The position numbers and the translations under genes are program-made. DNA of 33,648 nucleotides, taken from the NCBI RefSeq assembly GCF_012838985.1, contig NZ_DUOE01000042.1, positions 1 through 33,648 on the forward strand, read 5' to 3'. Positions 8,179-17,107 of the stretch are shown one piece after another. The notes under the pieces were generated by a model that had not been told where the DNA came from, did not search any database, and saw nothing but the letters and a program-made list of their open reading frames with translations. The stretch's first letter is position 1; every line of letters starts with the position of its first letter. The DNA is from Corynebacterium sp. (GTDB taxonomy: Bacteria; Actinomycetota; Actinomycetes; Mycobacteriales; Mycobacteriaceae).

Positions 8179-8742
8179 ATGGATTTCAAGGTCGGGGACG
8201 TCGTTGTCTACCCGCACCACGGCGCCGCCGTGATCGCCGACATCGAGCATCGCGTGATGGGAGGGGAGGAGCTGGAGTACCTGGTCCTGCAGATCAACCA
8301 GTCTGACCTCGTCGTCCGCGTCCCGTCCAAGAACGCGGAGCTGGTCGGCGTCCGTGACGTCGTCGGCGAGGAGGGCCTGCAGAAGGTCTTCGGCGTCCTC
8401 CGTGAGACCGACGTCGAGGAGGCCGGCAACTGGTCCCGCCGCTACAAGGCGAACCAGGAGCGTCTGGCCTCCGGTGACGTGAACAAGGTGGCCGAGGTCG
8501 TCCGTGACCTGTGGCGCCGTGACCAGGACCGCGGCCTGTCCGCCGGTGAGAAGCGCATGCTGGCCAAGGCCCGTCAGATTCTCGTCGGTGAGCTCGCGCT
8601 GGCCGACACGGTCGACGAGGACAAGGCCGACAAGTTCCTGGCCGAGGTGGACAAGCACATCGAGCCGGACCCGGAGGACACCCCGGACGGCGACGACATC
8701 GACGTGGACCTCGACGACCTCACGTTCGACGACGAGGACTAG
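8179..8742 (+). CDS. carD: RNA polymerase-binding transcription factor CarD
   Basis: Global regulator that binds the RNA polymerase beta subunit and stabilises open complexes, notably at rRNA promoters. 187 residues from ATG with an AAGGAG site about 5 bases upstream. The N-terminal Tudor-like RNAP-interaction domain ([19 protein letters not shown]) is followed by the helical DNA-binding domain with the conserved Trp segment [13 protein letters not shown], then [20 protein letters not shown]. It is longer than the 162-residue M. tuberculosis protein because of a strongly acidic C-terminal tail (about 20 Asp/Glu in the last 35 residues). ispD follows after 16 bp and ispF overlaps ispD, so the three genes probably form one operon. 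Confidence 0.96.
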   Translation: MDFKVGDVVVYPHHGAAVIADIEHRVMGGEELEYLVLQINQSDLVVRVPSKNAELVGVRDVVGEEGLQKVFGVLRETDVEEAGNWSRRYKANQERLASGDVNKVAEVVRDLWRRDQDRGLSAGEKRMLAKARQILVGELALADTVDEDKADKFLAEVDKHIEPDPEDTPDGDDIDVDLDDLTFDDED

Positions 8743-8758
8743 TCCCGGGGAGCCGGCT

Positions 8759-9490
8759 GTGCGTGTCATCGCCCTCATCGCCGCCGCCGGCCGCGGCACC
8801 CGCCTCGGGGCGGCCGTGCCCAAGGCCTTCGTGCGTCTGCGCGGCCGCACCCTCGTGGAGCGTTCCGTCACCGCGATGATCAACTCCGCGGTGGTCGACG
8901 AGATCATCGTCCTCGTCAGCCCTGACATGGAGTCCTACGCCCGGGAGGTGCTGGACACCGCGGGGCTTTTCGACGCCCCCGTGCCCCTCCGCCTCACCCA
9001 CGGCGGCGGCGAACGCGCCGACAGCGTGTGGGCGGGCCTGCAGACCATCCCGGACGAGGAGGCCGTCGTGCTCATCCACGACGCCGCCCGCGCCCTCACC
9101 CCGCCCGGCATGATCGCCCGTGTGGCGCGCCGGGTGCTCGAGGGGGCCCCGGCCGTCATCCCCGTGGTGCCGGTCGCCGACACGATCAAGCAGATCGACG
9201 GGGATCTCGTGGTGGACACCCCGGACCGGGCCTCGCTGCGGGCGGTCCAGACCCCGCAGGGTGTCCTGCTCTCGGGTCTCCGCGCGGCGAACACCGCCTA
9301 CTTCTCGTCCCCCGACCCCGGTTTCGTGGCCACCGACGACGCCTCCCTCATGGAGTGGCACGGCGTGCCCGTCGTCACCGTGCAGGGCGACCCCATGGCC
9401 TTCAAGGTGACCACCCCCATCGACATGACCCTCGCCCGCACCATCACGGACGAGGCCGAACCCACCATCTTCGAGGTACCCAGTGAGTGA
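8759..9490 (+). CDS. ispD: 2-C-methyl-D-erythritol 4-phosphate cytidylyltransferase IspD
   Basis: MEP pathway of isoprenoid synthesis: transfers CMP from CTP to methylerythritol phosphate. 243 residues from GTG, with GGGGAG 6 bases upstream. Seen: the nucleotide-binding loop [12 protein letters not shown] with KAF, the [14 protein letters not shown] segment, [21 protein letters not shown], and [11 protein letters not shown] plus FKVTTPIDM near the end, all typical of IspD. The alternative GTG two codons later would shorten it trivially. Its last 8 bases overlap the start of ispF, indicating translational coupling. Confidence 0.95.
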   Translation: MRVIALIAAAGRGTRLGAAVPKAFVRLRGRTLVERSVTAMINSAVVDEIIVLVSPDMESYAREVLDTAGLFDAPVPLRLTHGGGERADSVWAGLQTIPDEEAVVLIHDAARALTPPGMIARVARRVLEGAPAVIPVVPVADTIKQIDGDLVVDTPDRASLRAVQTPQGVLLSGLRAANTAYFSSPDPGFVATDDASLMEWHGVPVVTVQGDPMAFKVTTPIDMTLARTITDEAEPTIFEVPSE

Positions 9491-9974
9491 CCCGATCATC
9501 CCCCGCGTGGGGATCTCCACCGACGCCCACCAGATCGAGGCGGGCAAGCCCTGCTGGCTCGCCGGCCTGCTCTTCGAGGGGGTCGACGGCTGCGAGGGCC
9601 ACTCCGACGGGGACGTCGTCGCCCACGCACTTGTCGACGCCCTCCTCTCCGCCGCCGGCCTCGGCGACCTCGGGGCACTCGTCGGCGTGGGGCAGAAGAA
9701 GTACGACGGCGTCTCCGGTGCGCAGCTGCTCCGCGAGGCCCGGGCGGCGATCGAGGAGGCCGGCTTCGTCATCGGCAACGCCGCCGCCCAGCTCATCGGA
9801 CAGACCCCGAAGATGGGGCCGCGTCGCGTGGAGGCCGAGCAGGTGCTCTCCGGGATCCTCGGGGCCCCGGTCTCCGTGGCGGCGACCACGACCGACCACA
9901 TGGGCTTCACCGGCCGCGGCGAGGGCCGTGCCGCCGTGGCCACCGCGGTGGTCTGGCGTCCGCCGAATGTATAG
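9483..9974 (+). CDS. ispF: 2-C-methyl-D-erythritol 2,4-cyclodiphosphate synthase IspF
   Basis: Next-but-one step of the MEP pathway: cyclises CDP-methylerythritol phosphate and releases CMP, acting as a trimer. 163 residues from GTG. Metal ligands are visible as Asp14 and His16 (STDAH) and His40 ([18 protein letters not shown]). The C-terminal motif [14 protein letters not shown] is the CDP-binding signature. The gene overlaps ispD by 8 bases. The GntR promoter hexamer sits on its stop codon. Confidence 0.96.
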   Translation: MSDPIIPRVGISTDAHQIEAGKPCWLAGLLFEGVDGCEGHSDGDVVAHALVDALLSAAGLGDLGALVGVGQKKYDGVSGAQLLREARAAIEEAGFVIGNAAAQLIGQTPKMGPRRVEAEQVLSGILGAPVSVAATTTDHMGFTGRGEGRAAVATAVVWRPPNV

Positions 9975-9975
9975 T
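9970..9975 (+). promoter_or_regulatory. -10 element TATAGT of the GntR regulator gene, over the ispF stop
   Basis: TATAGT, the best -10 match in the area, covers the ispF TAG. A start near 9982 would give a 52-base leader with GAAAGGA as ribosome binding site (10017-10023). Confidence 0.45.
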
Positions 9976-10033
9976 CAGGGCATGTTGCAGTGATCGTCCC
10001 CGGACGGGATGATCCGGAAAGGATCCGGTCCGC

Positions 10034-10723
10034 ATGGTCAACGTCCGACGCAGCGCAGCGCGCACCGCAGAAGAAGGCATCAAGGACTACATCCGGACGC
10101 ACCGCCTGCGGCCGGGTGACCTCCTCCCCTCGGAGTCCGAGCTCTGTGAGGCCATCTCGTGCTCCCGCTCCTCCCTGCGGGAGGCCGTCTGCTCCCTGTC
10201 CAGCCTCGACGTCCTCGAGGTGCGCCACGGCCACGGCACCTTCGTCTCGGGCCTGTCCCTCGAGCCGCTGCTGCAGAGCATGCTCCTGCGCATCACCCTC
10301 AACCCGGACCAGCCGCTCGAGGATCTGCGCCAGGTCATCGACACCCGCGAGACCATCGACCTCGGCGGGGCCGCCGAACTCGTGGAGAACCACCACGGCG
10401 CGGACCTCAGCGAGCAGCGGGAGCTCGTCGCGCAGCTGACCGTCGCCTTCGCCGCCGGCGACTTCGACGGGGAGAAGTACATCCGCTTCCACCAGTGGCT
10501 GCACTCCGGCCTGCGCAATCCGCTCATCCGGGAACTCGCGGACACCTTCCTCCGGGTCCACATGGGCAGTTTCGACATCCTCCGCCTCGACCCGCCCCGC
10601 GCCGGCGAGGACACCCTCCGGGCGCACGAGGAGATGCTCGACGCCCTCGAGTCCGGTGACCTCGACTCCTTCCGGGCCGCCGTGTCCGCCCACTACGTGC
10701 CGCTGCGCCAGCTGCCCAGGTAA
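10034..10723 (+). CDS. GntR-family (FadR/FCD subfamily) transcriptional regulator, possibly NanR-like
   Basis: 229 residues. An N-terminal winged helix-turn-helix (RLRPGDLLPSESELCEAISC, then SRSSLREAVCSL and the wing HGHGTFV; residues about 12-72) is followed by an all-helical FCD ligand-binding domain (about 90-225). FCD metal-site residues are probably among DTRETID, RFHQWLH, RAHEEM and SAHY. It sits directly upstream of nagB on the same strand. In C. glutamicum the regulator of the nan/nag genes (NanR) is of this class and lies in the same chromosomal interval, so control of amino-sugar use is the likeliest role. That is inference from family and position. Confidence 0.85.
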   Translation: MVNVRRSAARTAEEGIKDYIRTHRLRPGDLLPSESELCEAISCSRSSLREAVCSLSSLDVLEVRHGHGTFVSGLSLEPLLQSMLLRITLNPDQPLEDLRQVIDTRETIDLGGAAELVENHHGADLSEQRELVAQLTVAFAAGDFDGEKYIRFHQWLHSGLRNPLIRELADTFLRVHMGSFDILRLDPPRAGEDTLRAHEEMLDALESGDLDSFRAAVSAHYVPLRQLPR

Positions 10724-10762
10724 CTCGCAGGGTGCGGTGCCGGGAATCACCGCGTGAGGACT

Positions 10763-10768
10763 TACCAT
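10763..10768 (+). promoter_or_regulatory. Candidate -10 TACCAT of nagB
   Basis: TACCAT would start transcription near 10775, about 30 bases before the nagB ATG, leaving room for the AAGGAG site at 10794-10799. The gap from the GntR gene is 81 bases and shows no clear palindrome. Confidence 0.35.
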
Positions 10769-10804
10769 TGGGGGCAGTTGTTTCAGTCCACCCAAGGAGC
10801 CCAC

Positions 10805-11578
10805 ATGGACATTCTCATCCGCGACACCCAGGAGGGCGTGGCCCTCGCCGCGGCGGACATTCTCGCCGAGTACGCGCGCCGTGGGGCGACCCTCGGGTTG
10901 GCGACGGGCTCCACCCCCCTCGGCACCTACCGGGAGCTCATCCGCCGCCACCGCGCCGGTGAGCTCAGCTTCGCCGCCTGCACCGCCTTCCTCCTCGACG
11001 AGTACGTCGGCCTCGCCCCCGAGCACGAGCAGAGCTACCACCACACCATCCGCGCGGAGTTCACCGACCACGTCGACTTCCACGACGCGCACGTCCACAG
11101 CCCCGACGGCACCGCCGCCGACCCGTGGGAGGCGGCCGACCGCTACGAGCAGGCCATCCTCGACGCCGGCGGCATCGACATCCAGCTGCTGGGCATCGGC
11201 ACCAACGGTCACATCGGCTTCAACGAGCCGGGTGCGGCCCTCCACGGCCCGACGCACGTCGACACGCTCCAGCCGCAGACCATCAAGGACAACTCCCGCT
11301 TCTTCGACAGGCCGGAGGACGTGCCCATCCACGTGCTCACCCAGGGTCTGGGCACCATCCAGCGCGCCGGGCACCTGCTCATGCTCGCCACCGGCGAGGG
11401 CAAGGCCGACGCCATCGCCGCGCTCGCCGAGGGGCCGGTGACCACGATGTGCCCGGCCTCCGTGCTGCAGTACCACCCGCGGGTGACCGTCATCGTCGAT
11501 GACGCCGCCGCCTCGAAGCTCCACCAGCGTGACTACCACCGCTTCGTCGAGGAGAACCAGCTTCCGCGGAGAATCTAG
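10805..11578 (+). CDS. nagB: Glucosamine-6-phosphate deaminase NagB
   Basis: Converts glucosamine 6-phosphate to fructose 6-phosphate and ammonia. 257 residues from [11 protein letters not shown], with AAGGAG 5 bases upstream of the ATG. Motifs: phosphate-binding [15 protein letters not shown], the catalytic-Asp region FLLDEYVGL, the signature [14 protein letters not shown] with the ring-opening His, and the C-terminal [11 protein letters not shown]. The frame is open further upstream (10754), but only this start has a ribosome binding site. The companions nagA, nanA, nanK and nanE that I recall from this part of C. glutamicum are not in the window. The gene stands alone behind the GntR regulator. 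Confidence 0.95.
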   Translation: MDILIRDTQEGVALAAADILAEYARRGATLGLATGSTPLGTYRELIRRHRAGELSFAACTAFLLDEYVGLAPEHEQSYHHTIRAEFTDHVDFHDAHVHSPDGTAADPWEAADRYEQAILDAGGIDIQLLGIGTNGHIGFNEPGAALHGPTHVDTLQPQTIKDNSRFFDRPEDVPIHVLTQGLGTIQRAGHLLMLATGEGKADAIAALAEGPVTTMCPASVLQYHPRVTVIVDDAAASKLHQRDYHRFVEENQLPRRI

Positions 11579-11593
11579 GGCAGGTGGCTCGTC

Positions 11594-11599
11594 TAGGAT
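11594..11599 (+). promoter_or_regulatory. -10 element TAGGAT of cysS (leaderless)
   Basis: TAGGAT ends 8 bases before the GTG at 11608. There is no Shine-Dalgarno sequence. Confidence 0.5.
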
Positions 11600-11607
11600 G
11601 GTGAGTT

Positions 11608-12999
11608 GTGACTCTCCGTATCTTTGACACCGCCACCCGGTCGCTGCGCGACTTCCAGCCCGTGAGGGAAGGCCACGCCTCGATCTACCTGTGTGGTGCG
11701 ACGCCGCAGTCCCAGCCGCACATCGGTCATGTCCGTTCGGGCGTGGCCTTCGACATCCTGCGCCGGTGGCTCCTGGCCACGGGCCTGGACGTCGCCTTCG
11801 TGCGGAACGTCACCGACATCGACGACAAGATCCTCACCAAGGCAGCCGAGCACGACCGCCCCTGGTGGGAGTGGGTGTCCACCCACGAACGGGCCTTCAC
11901 CTGGGCGTATGACCAGCTGGGGGTGCTGCCTCCCTCCGTGGAGCCGCGTGCCACCGGCCACGTCACCCAGATGATCACCTACATGCAGCGGCTCATGGAC
12001 AACGGCTTCGCCTACGAGGCCGAGGGCTCGGTGTACTTCGACGTCGCCGCGTGGGTCGCCGCGGAGGGCTCCGACTACGGGTCGCTGTCCGGCAACCGCG
12101 TCGAGGAGATGGAGCAGGGCGAGACCGACAACGTGGGCAAGCGTTCCCCGCAGGACTTCGCCCTGTGGAAGGCCGCCAAGCCCGGTGAGCCGTCCTGGCC
12201 GACCCCGTGGGGCGAGGGCCGCCCCGGCTGGCACCTCGAGTGCTCCGCCATGGCGACCTGGTACCTCGGCGACACCTTCGACATCCACGGCGGCGGCCTC
12301 GACCTGCAGTTCCCGCACCACGAGAACGAGATCGCCCAGGCCCACGCCGCGGGCGACGGTTTCGCCAACTACTGGATGCACAACCACTGGGTCACCATGG
12401 CCGGCGAGAAGATGAGCAAGTCGCTGGGCAACGTCCTGTCCGTCCCGCACATCCTCACGCTGGTCCGCCCCGTCGAACTGCGGTACTACCTGGGCTCCGC
12501 GCACTACCGCAGCGTCCTGGAGTACTCTGAGGCGGCACTCCAGGAAGCCGCCGCCGGCTACCGACGCATCGAGGACTTCCTCCGGCGCGTCGGCCCCGTC
12601 GACGTCGGCGAGTGGACGCCGGCCTTCGAGGAGGCCATGAACGACGACATCTCCGTCCCCCGCGCGCTCGCCGAGATCCACAACGCCGTCCGCGCCGGCA
12701 ACACCGCCCTCGCCTCCGGCTCCCTTGACGACGCCGCCACCATCGCCGCCTCAGTCCGCGCCATGACCGCGGTCCTCGGCGTGGATCCGCAGGATGAGGC
12801 GTGGGCGGAGGAGGCGTCGACAAGCGACGGTGCCCTCCGGGCACTCGCCGTGCTCGTCGACGCCGAACTGGAACGCCGCACCACCGCCCGGGCCGAGAAG
12901 GACTGGGCCACCGCCGACGCCGTCCGCGATCGCCTGATCGCCGCCGGCATCGAGGTCACCGACACGCCCGACGGCCCACAGTGGTCGCTCAACAACTAG
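11608..12999 (+). CDS. cysS: Cysteinyl-tRNA synthetase
   Basis: Charges tRNA-Cys. 463 residues from GTG. Class I signatures HIGH (residues 38-41) and KMSKS (268-272) are intact. The zinc site includes Cys29 (YLCGAT), LECSAM and HHENE. The conserved [20 protein letters not shown] is present, followed by the DALR anticodon-binding helices and the C-terminal segment [16 protein letters not shown]. The mycothiol ligase MshC is a close homologue, but it is shorter (about 410-420 residues) and lacks this full C-terminus. The adjacent rlmB and nearby ispDF also favour CysS. rlmB follows after 9 bases. Confidence 0.95.
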   Translation: MTLRIFDTATRSLRDFQPVREGHASIYLCGATPQSQPHIGHVRSGVAFDILRRWLLATGLDVAFVRNVTDIDDKILTKAAEHDRPWWEWVSTHERAFTWAYDQLGVLPPSVEPRATGHVTQMITYMQRLMDNGFAYEAEGSVYFDVAAWVAAEGSDYGSLSGNRVEEMEQGETDNVGKRSPQDFALWKAAKPGEPSWPTPWGEGRPGWHLECSAMATWYLGDTFDIHGGGLDLQFPHHENEIAQAHAAGDGFANYWMHNHWVTMAGEKMSKSLGNVLSVPHILTLVRPVELRYYLGSAHYRSVLEYSEAALQEAAAGYRRIEDFLRRVGPVDVGEWTPAFEEAMNDDISVPRALAEIHNAVRAGNTALASGSLDDAATIAASVRAMTAVLGVDPQDEAWAEEASTSDGALRALAVLVDAELERRTTARAEKDWATADAVRDRLIAAGIEVTDTPDGPQWSLNN

Positions 13000-13008
13000 G
13001 AAGAACAC

Positions 13009-13953
13009 ATGACCAACCAGGGACGACCCGGGGCACGACGCACCAACAAGAAGGGCGCCACCAAGGGCTCCGGCGGACAGATCCGCCGCGGACTCAAGGG
13101 CAAGGGCCCCACCCCCAAGGCCGAGAACCGCGAATACCACGCCGCCTACAAGCGCAAGCGCGCCGCTGAACGACGCGCCTCCGGACGCCACGTCCAGGAG
13201 AACCCCTACGAACTCGTCGTCGGCCGCAACCCCGTCATCGAGTGCCTCCACGCCAAGGTGCCCGGCTCCGCCCTCTACGTCGCCGAGGGCACCGGCGCCG
13301 ACGACCGCCTCAGCGAGGCCGTCACCATGGCCACCAGCCGCGGCATCCCGATCCACGAGGTCCCGCGCTTCGAGCTCGACAAGATGACCGGCAACGGCCT
13401 CCACCAGGGCATCGGCCTGCAGATCCCGCCGTACAAGTACACCGACGTGCACACCCTCATGGGCAACGTCGCCGACACCGGTGAGCCCGGCATGTTCGTC
13501 GTCCTCGACAACATCACCGACCCCCGCAACCTCGGCGCCGTCATCCGCTCCGTCGCGGCCTTCGGCGGACACGGCGTGGTCATCCCCGAGCGTCGTTCCG
13601 CAGCCGTCACCGGCGTCACCTGGCGCACCTCCGCCGGCACCGCCGCCCGCCTGCCCGTCGCCCGCGAGACCAACCTGACCCGCACCATCAAGGAGTTCCA
13701 GAAGAACGGCTACCAGGTCGTCGGCCTCGACGCCGGTGGCGAGCACACCCTGGACACCTACGACGGCGGCACCGACCCCGTCGTCATCGTCGTCGGCTCC
13801 GAGGGCAAGGGCATCTCCCGCCTGGTCCGCGAGAACTGCGACGTCATCATGTCCGTCCCCATGGTCGGCTGGGTCGAGTCGCTCAACGCCTCCGTCGCCG
13901 CGGGCGTCGTCCTATCAGAGTTCGCCCGCCAGCGCAGGGCGGCCGCCCGGTAG
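13009..13953 (+). CDS. rlmB: 23S rRNA (guanosine-2'-O-)-methyltransferase RlmB / TrmH-family SpoU methyltransferase
   Basis: SPOUT methyltransferase expected to methylate the 2'-O of G2251 in 23S rRNA. 314 residues. An unusually long, very basic N-terminal extension (about residues 1-60, many Lys/Arg/Gly) precedes the substrate-binding domain ([13 protein letters not shown]) and the SPOUT domain. Motif 1 is [15 protein letters not shown], motif 2 is [14 protein letters not shown], and motif 3 is [15 protein letters not shown], forming the trefoil knot. The basic extension probably aids RNA binding. It lies 9 bases after cysS with TAGGAAG as ribosome binding site, so the two are one operon. 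Confidence 0.93.
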   Translation: MTNQGRPGARRTNKKGATKGSGGQIRRGLKGKGPTPKAENREYHAAYKRKRAAERRASGRHVQENPYELVVGRNPVIECLHAKVPGSALYVAEGTGADDRLSEAVTMATSRGIPIHEVPRFELDKMTGNGLHQGIGLQIPPYKYTDVHTLMGNVADTGEPGMFVVLDNITDPRNLGAVIRSVAAFGGHGVVIPERRSAAVTGVTWRTSAGTAARLPVARETNLTRTIKEFQKNGYQVVGLDAGGEHTLDTYDGGTDPVVIVVGSEGKGISRLVRENCDVIMSVPMVGWVESLNASVAAGVVLSEFARQRRAAAR

Positions 13954-13963
13954 CGCACCCGTG

Positions 13964-13992
13964 CCTGTGGATGGAGGGGGTTTGTCCACAGG
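13964..13992 (+). terminator. Short inverted repeat downstream of rlmB
   Basis: Arms 13964-13971 and 13985-13992 are perfectly complementary (CCTGTGGA / TCCACAGG) around a 13-base loop. It begins 10 bases after the rlmB stop and fits a weak terminator. Both arms contain the core TCCACA also found in DnaA boxes. Confidence 0.4.
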
Positions 13993-14030
13993 CCCGGCGA
14001 CTGCTTGTCGACGAAGCCCCGGGAGCCGTT

Positions 14031-14036
14031 TATCGT
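14031..14036 (+). promoter_or_regulatory. -10 element TATCGT deciding the start of the DUF222/HNH gene
   Basis: The hexamer ends 7 bases before the ATG at 14044, which favours that start over the TTG at 14005. Confidence 0.5.
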
Positions 14037-14043
14037 CCGGGGC

Positions 14044-15177
14044 ATGCACCTGCTCACCGCGTTCGAGGCACTCCGTGCCATCCCCGTCCTGGAGGCCCTG
14101 ACCTCCGGCACGGTGGACGCCTCCACGCTGGCTGCCCTGGGTTTCCGGGACGCCGAGGCATGGCAGAAGATGGCCCGCGTGTACTTCGGACCCACCCGAC
14201 ACAGGAAGCTGCAGGCCGCGGCGCGGGAGGCCGCCGGGGACCTCTCCCTCGACTCCCTCGCCGTCATCGAGAAACACACCCGCACCCTGCTTCGCGACGC
14301 CCCCGTCACCGAGTGGGAACTCCGCGTCGAACTGTGCCACCTGCGCGGCACGGTGGAGGAGATCTCCCGGGCCGCCGCCGCCCGCGTCCGCGCCCACAAC
14401 CGCCGCGTCAAGGACGCCGAGAAGAAGGCGTACGGCAAACGGGCCCTGCGCGGCGGCAAGAACACCAACGGCCTCGGACTGCGCACCATCAGCGTCACCC
14501 TGCCCGAGCGCGACATGACCACCCTGCTCGGTCGATTGCTCCCCACCGCGCACACGCTGCGTGGGGCGGATCCGCAGCTCACCTATGAGCAGGCGATGGC
14601 CGACGCCCTGGTCCGGCACGTCGCCGGCGGGGTCGGGGAGCCCACCCCGCCGCCGGTGGTCACCCAGGTCGTCATCGGACTCCCCGACTACCTGCAGATC
14701 CTGCGCGGCGACGGCGACGACGTGCTCCTCGGCCTCACCGACGGAACCACGATCACCGGCGCCGAATGGCTCAACCGCCACATGCAGGACCAGCACCTCG
14801 TCGGCCTGTACCACCCCGTCGAGGGGCCGGTGGACCTCTACCGTTCGGAACGCTTCGCCACCTTCAAGCAGCGGATGCTGCTGGCCGCCGCCACCCTCAT
14901 CTGCCCCTTCCCGGGCTGTACGACAGCCGCCGACCAGTGCCAGGTGCACCACCTCACCGCATGGGACAAGGGCGGCGACACCAACCTCCGCGAGATGACG
15001 ATGCTGTGCAAGGTGCACAACGTCCGCAACGACGATGACCCGGACAGACCCCCGAAACACGGACGGATGGAACGGGCCCCGGGCGGGGTGGTGCACATCC
15101 CGCCGGACGGAGGACCACCCCGGCGCAACATCCACCCGATCCGCGACCTCTCGGCGATGGCCCTGGCCAACGCCTGA
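14044..15177 (+). CDS. DUF222 / HNH endonuclease domain protein (13E12-repeat type)
   Basis: 377 residues from the leaderless ATG. The N-terminal two thirds is a helical DUF222-like domain. The C-terminal part carries an HNH nuclease module with a zinc-binding framework: Cys287 and Cys292 (CPFPGC), His302-His303 (QVHHL), the Asn in GGDTNLREM, Cys322 (MLCKVHN) and His325. Such proteins are abundant and often multicopy in Corynebacterium and Mycobacterium. Their biological role is not established. They are usually lineage-specific, so this gene is the likeliest recent insertion between rlmB and the ipsA region, though its base composition looks like its neighbours. No terminal repeats or target duplication were seen. 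Confidence 0.85.
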   Translation: MHLLTAFEALRAIPVLEALTSGTVDASTLAALGFRDAEAWQKMARVYFGPTRHRKLQAAAREAAGDLSLDSLAVIEKHTRTLLRDAPVTEWELRVELCHLRGTVEEISRAAAARVRAHNRRVKDAEKKAYGKRALRGGKNTNGLGLRTISVTLPERDMTTLLGRLLPTAHTLRGADPQLTYEQAMADALVRHVAGGVGEPTPPPVVTQVVIGLPDYLQILRGDGDDVLLGLTDGTTITGAEWLNRHMQDQHLVGLYHPVEGPVDLYRSERFATFKQRMLLAAATLICPFPGCTTAADQCQVHHLTAWDKGGDTNLREMTMLCKVHNVRNDDDPDRPPKHGRMERAPGGVVHIPPDGGPPRRNIHPIRDLSAMALANA

Positions 15178-15191
15178 TCAGGCGTCCCCGG

Positions 15192-15981
15192 TCAGAAACC
15201 GAAGAAATCCGCGACCACGTCGGCGGCGACGGCGGGCACGACATGACCCATGCCCTCGAAACTCCACAGTTCGACGGGCGCCTCACCCGACCAGCTGTCG
15301 ACGGACACACCGTCGAGAGGGGAGTACCGCGTGTGCGTCTCCGGGCCGAGCCCGTTGGTCTGCGCGAAATACTCCGCTGAGGCGCGGGCGGAGATGAGCT
15401 CACCGCGGGTGTGGGCCGGATCGAGGCCGGCGACCCCGCCGTCGTACTGCACGATGTCGTCCGCGGTGCCGTGGAGCGCCAGGTAGGGGGTCGGGACGAG
15501 GTCGGTGCCCAGGCCGGGGACGCGGTTGTTCGCGGCGGGCATGGGGGCGGCGAAGGTGGCGGCGCCGGCGAGGAGGCCGGGGGCGTCGTGAAGCAGGCGC
15601 ATGACCATCTGCCCACCGTTGGAGTAACCGCAGGCGTGGACGGACTCCACGCCCAGCCGGTCGGCGATCGCGCGGGTGAAACCGACGTCATCGACGCCCA
15701 GCAGCCGGGTCTTCTCCCGCAGGGCGAGGCGGGTGTCGTTGAAATGACGGTCGACGCCGTCCGGGTAGACGAGGCGGACACCGCGGGCGGCGGCCATGTC
15801 GTCGAAGGTGCGGCCCGTGAAGTTGCGGGCCACGTTCCCGCTCTGCAGGGAACCGTGGAAATACAGCAGGACCGGGGCGTCGGCGGGCAGGTCATCAGGG
15901 GTGACGACGACGAAGGTCCGGTCCCGTCCCCCCGTGCCGGATGGTCACACGTTCGGAGTTGTACTGGTCGGGGTTTCTCAC
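15192..15981 (-). pseudogene. PHB-depolymerase-like (LpqC-type) alpha/beta-hydrolase esterase, interrupted by a +1 frameshift
   Basis: Read with one base skipped, the gene encodes about 262 residues from GTG 15981: VRNPDQYNSERVTIRHGG, then RDRTFVVVTPDDLPADAPVL, the oxyanion-hole segment YFHGSLQSGN, the nucleophile elbow GYSNGGQM, the acid-region HGTADDIVQYDGG and the terminal His in FEGMGHVVP. These features place it in the esterase PHB-depolymerase family. As given, the start frame stops at 15895 and the domain frame has no ATG/GTG start before the motif HGSLQSGN. The frames meet at six consecutive C (15928-15933, G on the coding strand). Five would restore one frame. The start is supported by TACACT 7 bases upstream. 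There is no signal peptide. A sequencing error, a true null allele or phase variation are all possible. Confidence 0.75.
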
Positions 15982-15988
15982 GTCGGAC

Positions 15989-15994
15989 AGTGTA
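15989..15994 (-). promoter_or_regulatory. -10 element TACACT of the esterase gene (leaderless)
   Basis: Minus-strand TACACT ends 7 bases before the GTG at 15981. It is separated by only 6 bp from the opposing -10 of ipsA. Confidence 0.5.
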
Positions 15995-16000
15995 ACCGGA

Positions 16001-16006
16001 TAGGTT
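16001..16006 (+). promoter_or_regulatory. -10 element TAGGTT of ipsA (leaderless)
   Basis: TAGGTT ends 6 bases before the ipsA ATG. With the facing esterase promoter, the two start codons are only 31 bp apart, so both promoters use each other's coding sequence as -35 region. Confidence 0.5.
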
Positions 16007-16012
16007 TGGGGC

Positions 16013-17107
16013 ATGGTCAAACGTGCACGGACACTGGCGTCGTTGGCTGCGGAACTCGGCGTGTCACGGACCACCGTGTCCAACGCCTACAACCAGCCGG
16101 ATCAGCTGTCGGCGGAACTGCGCGAGCGCATCCTCCGGGCGGCCGCCGAACGTGGCTACCCGGGGCCCGACCCCATGGCGCGTTCGCTGCGCACCCGCCG
16201 CGTCGGGTCGATCGGGGTGCTGCTGACGGAGCACCTGTCGTACGCCTTCGAGGACGCCGCGTCGGTGGATTTCCTGGCGGGCATGGCGGAGGCGACGACG
16301 GGGACGGAATCCTCCCTGACGCTCATCCCGGCGGGCCCCTCGGAGCAGGACGTGTCGGCGCTGGTGGGGAGGGCGGCCGTCGACGGGATCGTCGTGTACT
16401 CGGTGGCGGAGGGGGATCCGCACCTGGCGGCCGCCCGCGCCCGCCGGACCCCGCTGGTGGTGTGTGATCAGCCGAAGGGGCTGGACCTGCCGTTCGTCGG
16501 CATCGACGACCGGGAGGCGGTCAAGCCGGCGGCCCGCGCGCTTCTCGACGCTGGCCACACCCGCATCGGCATCCTGTCGATCCGGTTGGAGCGGACGCCC
16601 CATGACGGCCCCGTCGACAAGGGGACGTTGCGTACGGCGGCGCTGCACGTCCAGCGGGCCCGTGTCCTCGGCGCCCTGGAGGAGTTCACGACGGCGGGGC
16701 TGGGCGACGTCCCGGTGGTCACGCGCCACATCAACGACCACGCGAACTGCCGGGCCGCGGCGGAGGAGATGCTGACGACGCACCCGGAGCTCACGGCGGT
16801 CCTGTGTACGACGGACTCCATGGCCCTCGGCGTCCTCGAGTACGCGGCGGCGCGGGGCATCGCGGTGCCGGAGGATCTGTCGGTCACCGGTTTCGACGGC
16901 ATCCGCACGGCCCTCATCCGGGGGTTGACGACCGTCGTACAGCCGAACAAGGAGAAGGGCCGCGCGGCGGGTCGCCTCCTGCTGGAGCTCATCGACGCCC
17001 ACCTCGCCGACTCCCCACCCGCTGAGCCGGCTCCCCGGGAGATCCTGGGGACGACGTTCCACCCGGGGTCGACGGTCAGCGCACCACGCGCCCGACGTAC
17101 GCCATGA
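16013..17107 (+). CDS. ipsA: LacI-family regulator, probable IpsA (inositol metabolism)
   Basis: 364 residues. The N-terminal LacI helix-turn-helix and hinge (TLASLAAELGVSRTTVSNAYN, then RILRAAAERGYPGPDPMARSLRT) is followed by a periplasmic-binding-protein-like effector domain (SIGVLLTEHL, FVGIDDREAV, GHTRIGILS, LCTTDSMALGVLEYA, SVTGFDGI). In C. glutamicum the LacI gene beside otsB is ipsA. It activates inositol-1-phosphate synthase (ino1), and so supplies inositol for mycothiol, phosphatidylinositol and lipoglycans. The convergent otsB neighbour here is the same, which is the main reason for the name. The 3' end overlaps otsB by 32 bases. It starts 31 bp from the divergent esterase gene. Confidence 0.82.
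   Translation: MVKRARTLASLAAELGVSRTTVSNAYNQPDQLSAELRERILRAAAERGYPGPDPMARSLRTRRVGSIGVLLTEHLSYAFEDAASVDFLAGMAEATTGTESSLTLIPAGPSEQDVSALVGRAAVDGIVVYSVAEGDPHLAAARARRTPLVVCDQPKGLDLPFVGIDDREAVKPAARALLDAGHTRIGILSIRLERTPHDGPVDKGTLRTAALHVQRARVLGALEEFTTAGLGDVPVVTRHINDHANCRAAAEEMLTTHPELTAVLCTTDSMALGVLEYAAARGIAVPEDLSVTGFDGIRTALIRGLTTVVQPNKEKGRAAGRLLLELIDAHLADSPPAEPAPREILGTTFHPGSTVSAPRARRTP

Noticed and set aside
8720..11539. 939-codon open frame on the minus strand
   Set aside because: It is antisense to ispD, ispF, the GntR gene and nagB, all of which have clear motifs. Its translation is low-complexity Gly/Val/Ala/Arg, typical of a GC-rich shadow frame.
11608..12999. Mycothiol ligase MshC instead of CysS
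   Set aside because: The length of 463 residues, the complete C-terminal DALR and tail region, and linkage to rlmB fit CysS; MshC is about 50 residues shorter.
13964..13992. Inverted DnaA-box-like pair (TTGTCCACA and the opposed TGTGGAT) as a replication-related site
   Set aside because: Only two imperfect boxes, no AT-rich unwinding region and no dnaA/dnaN nearby. A terminator for rlmB is sufficient.
14044..15177. The DUF222/HNH gene as part of a mobile element or intron
   Set aside because: No terminal repeats, target duplication, reverse transcriptase or integrase is present. The flanking genes are intact and composition is similar.
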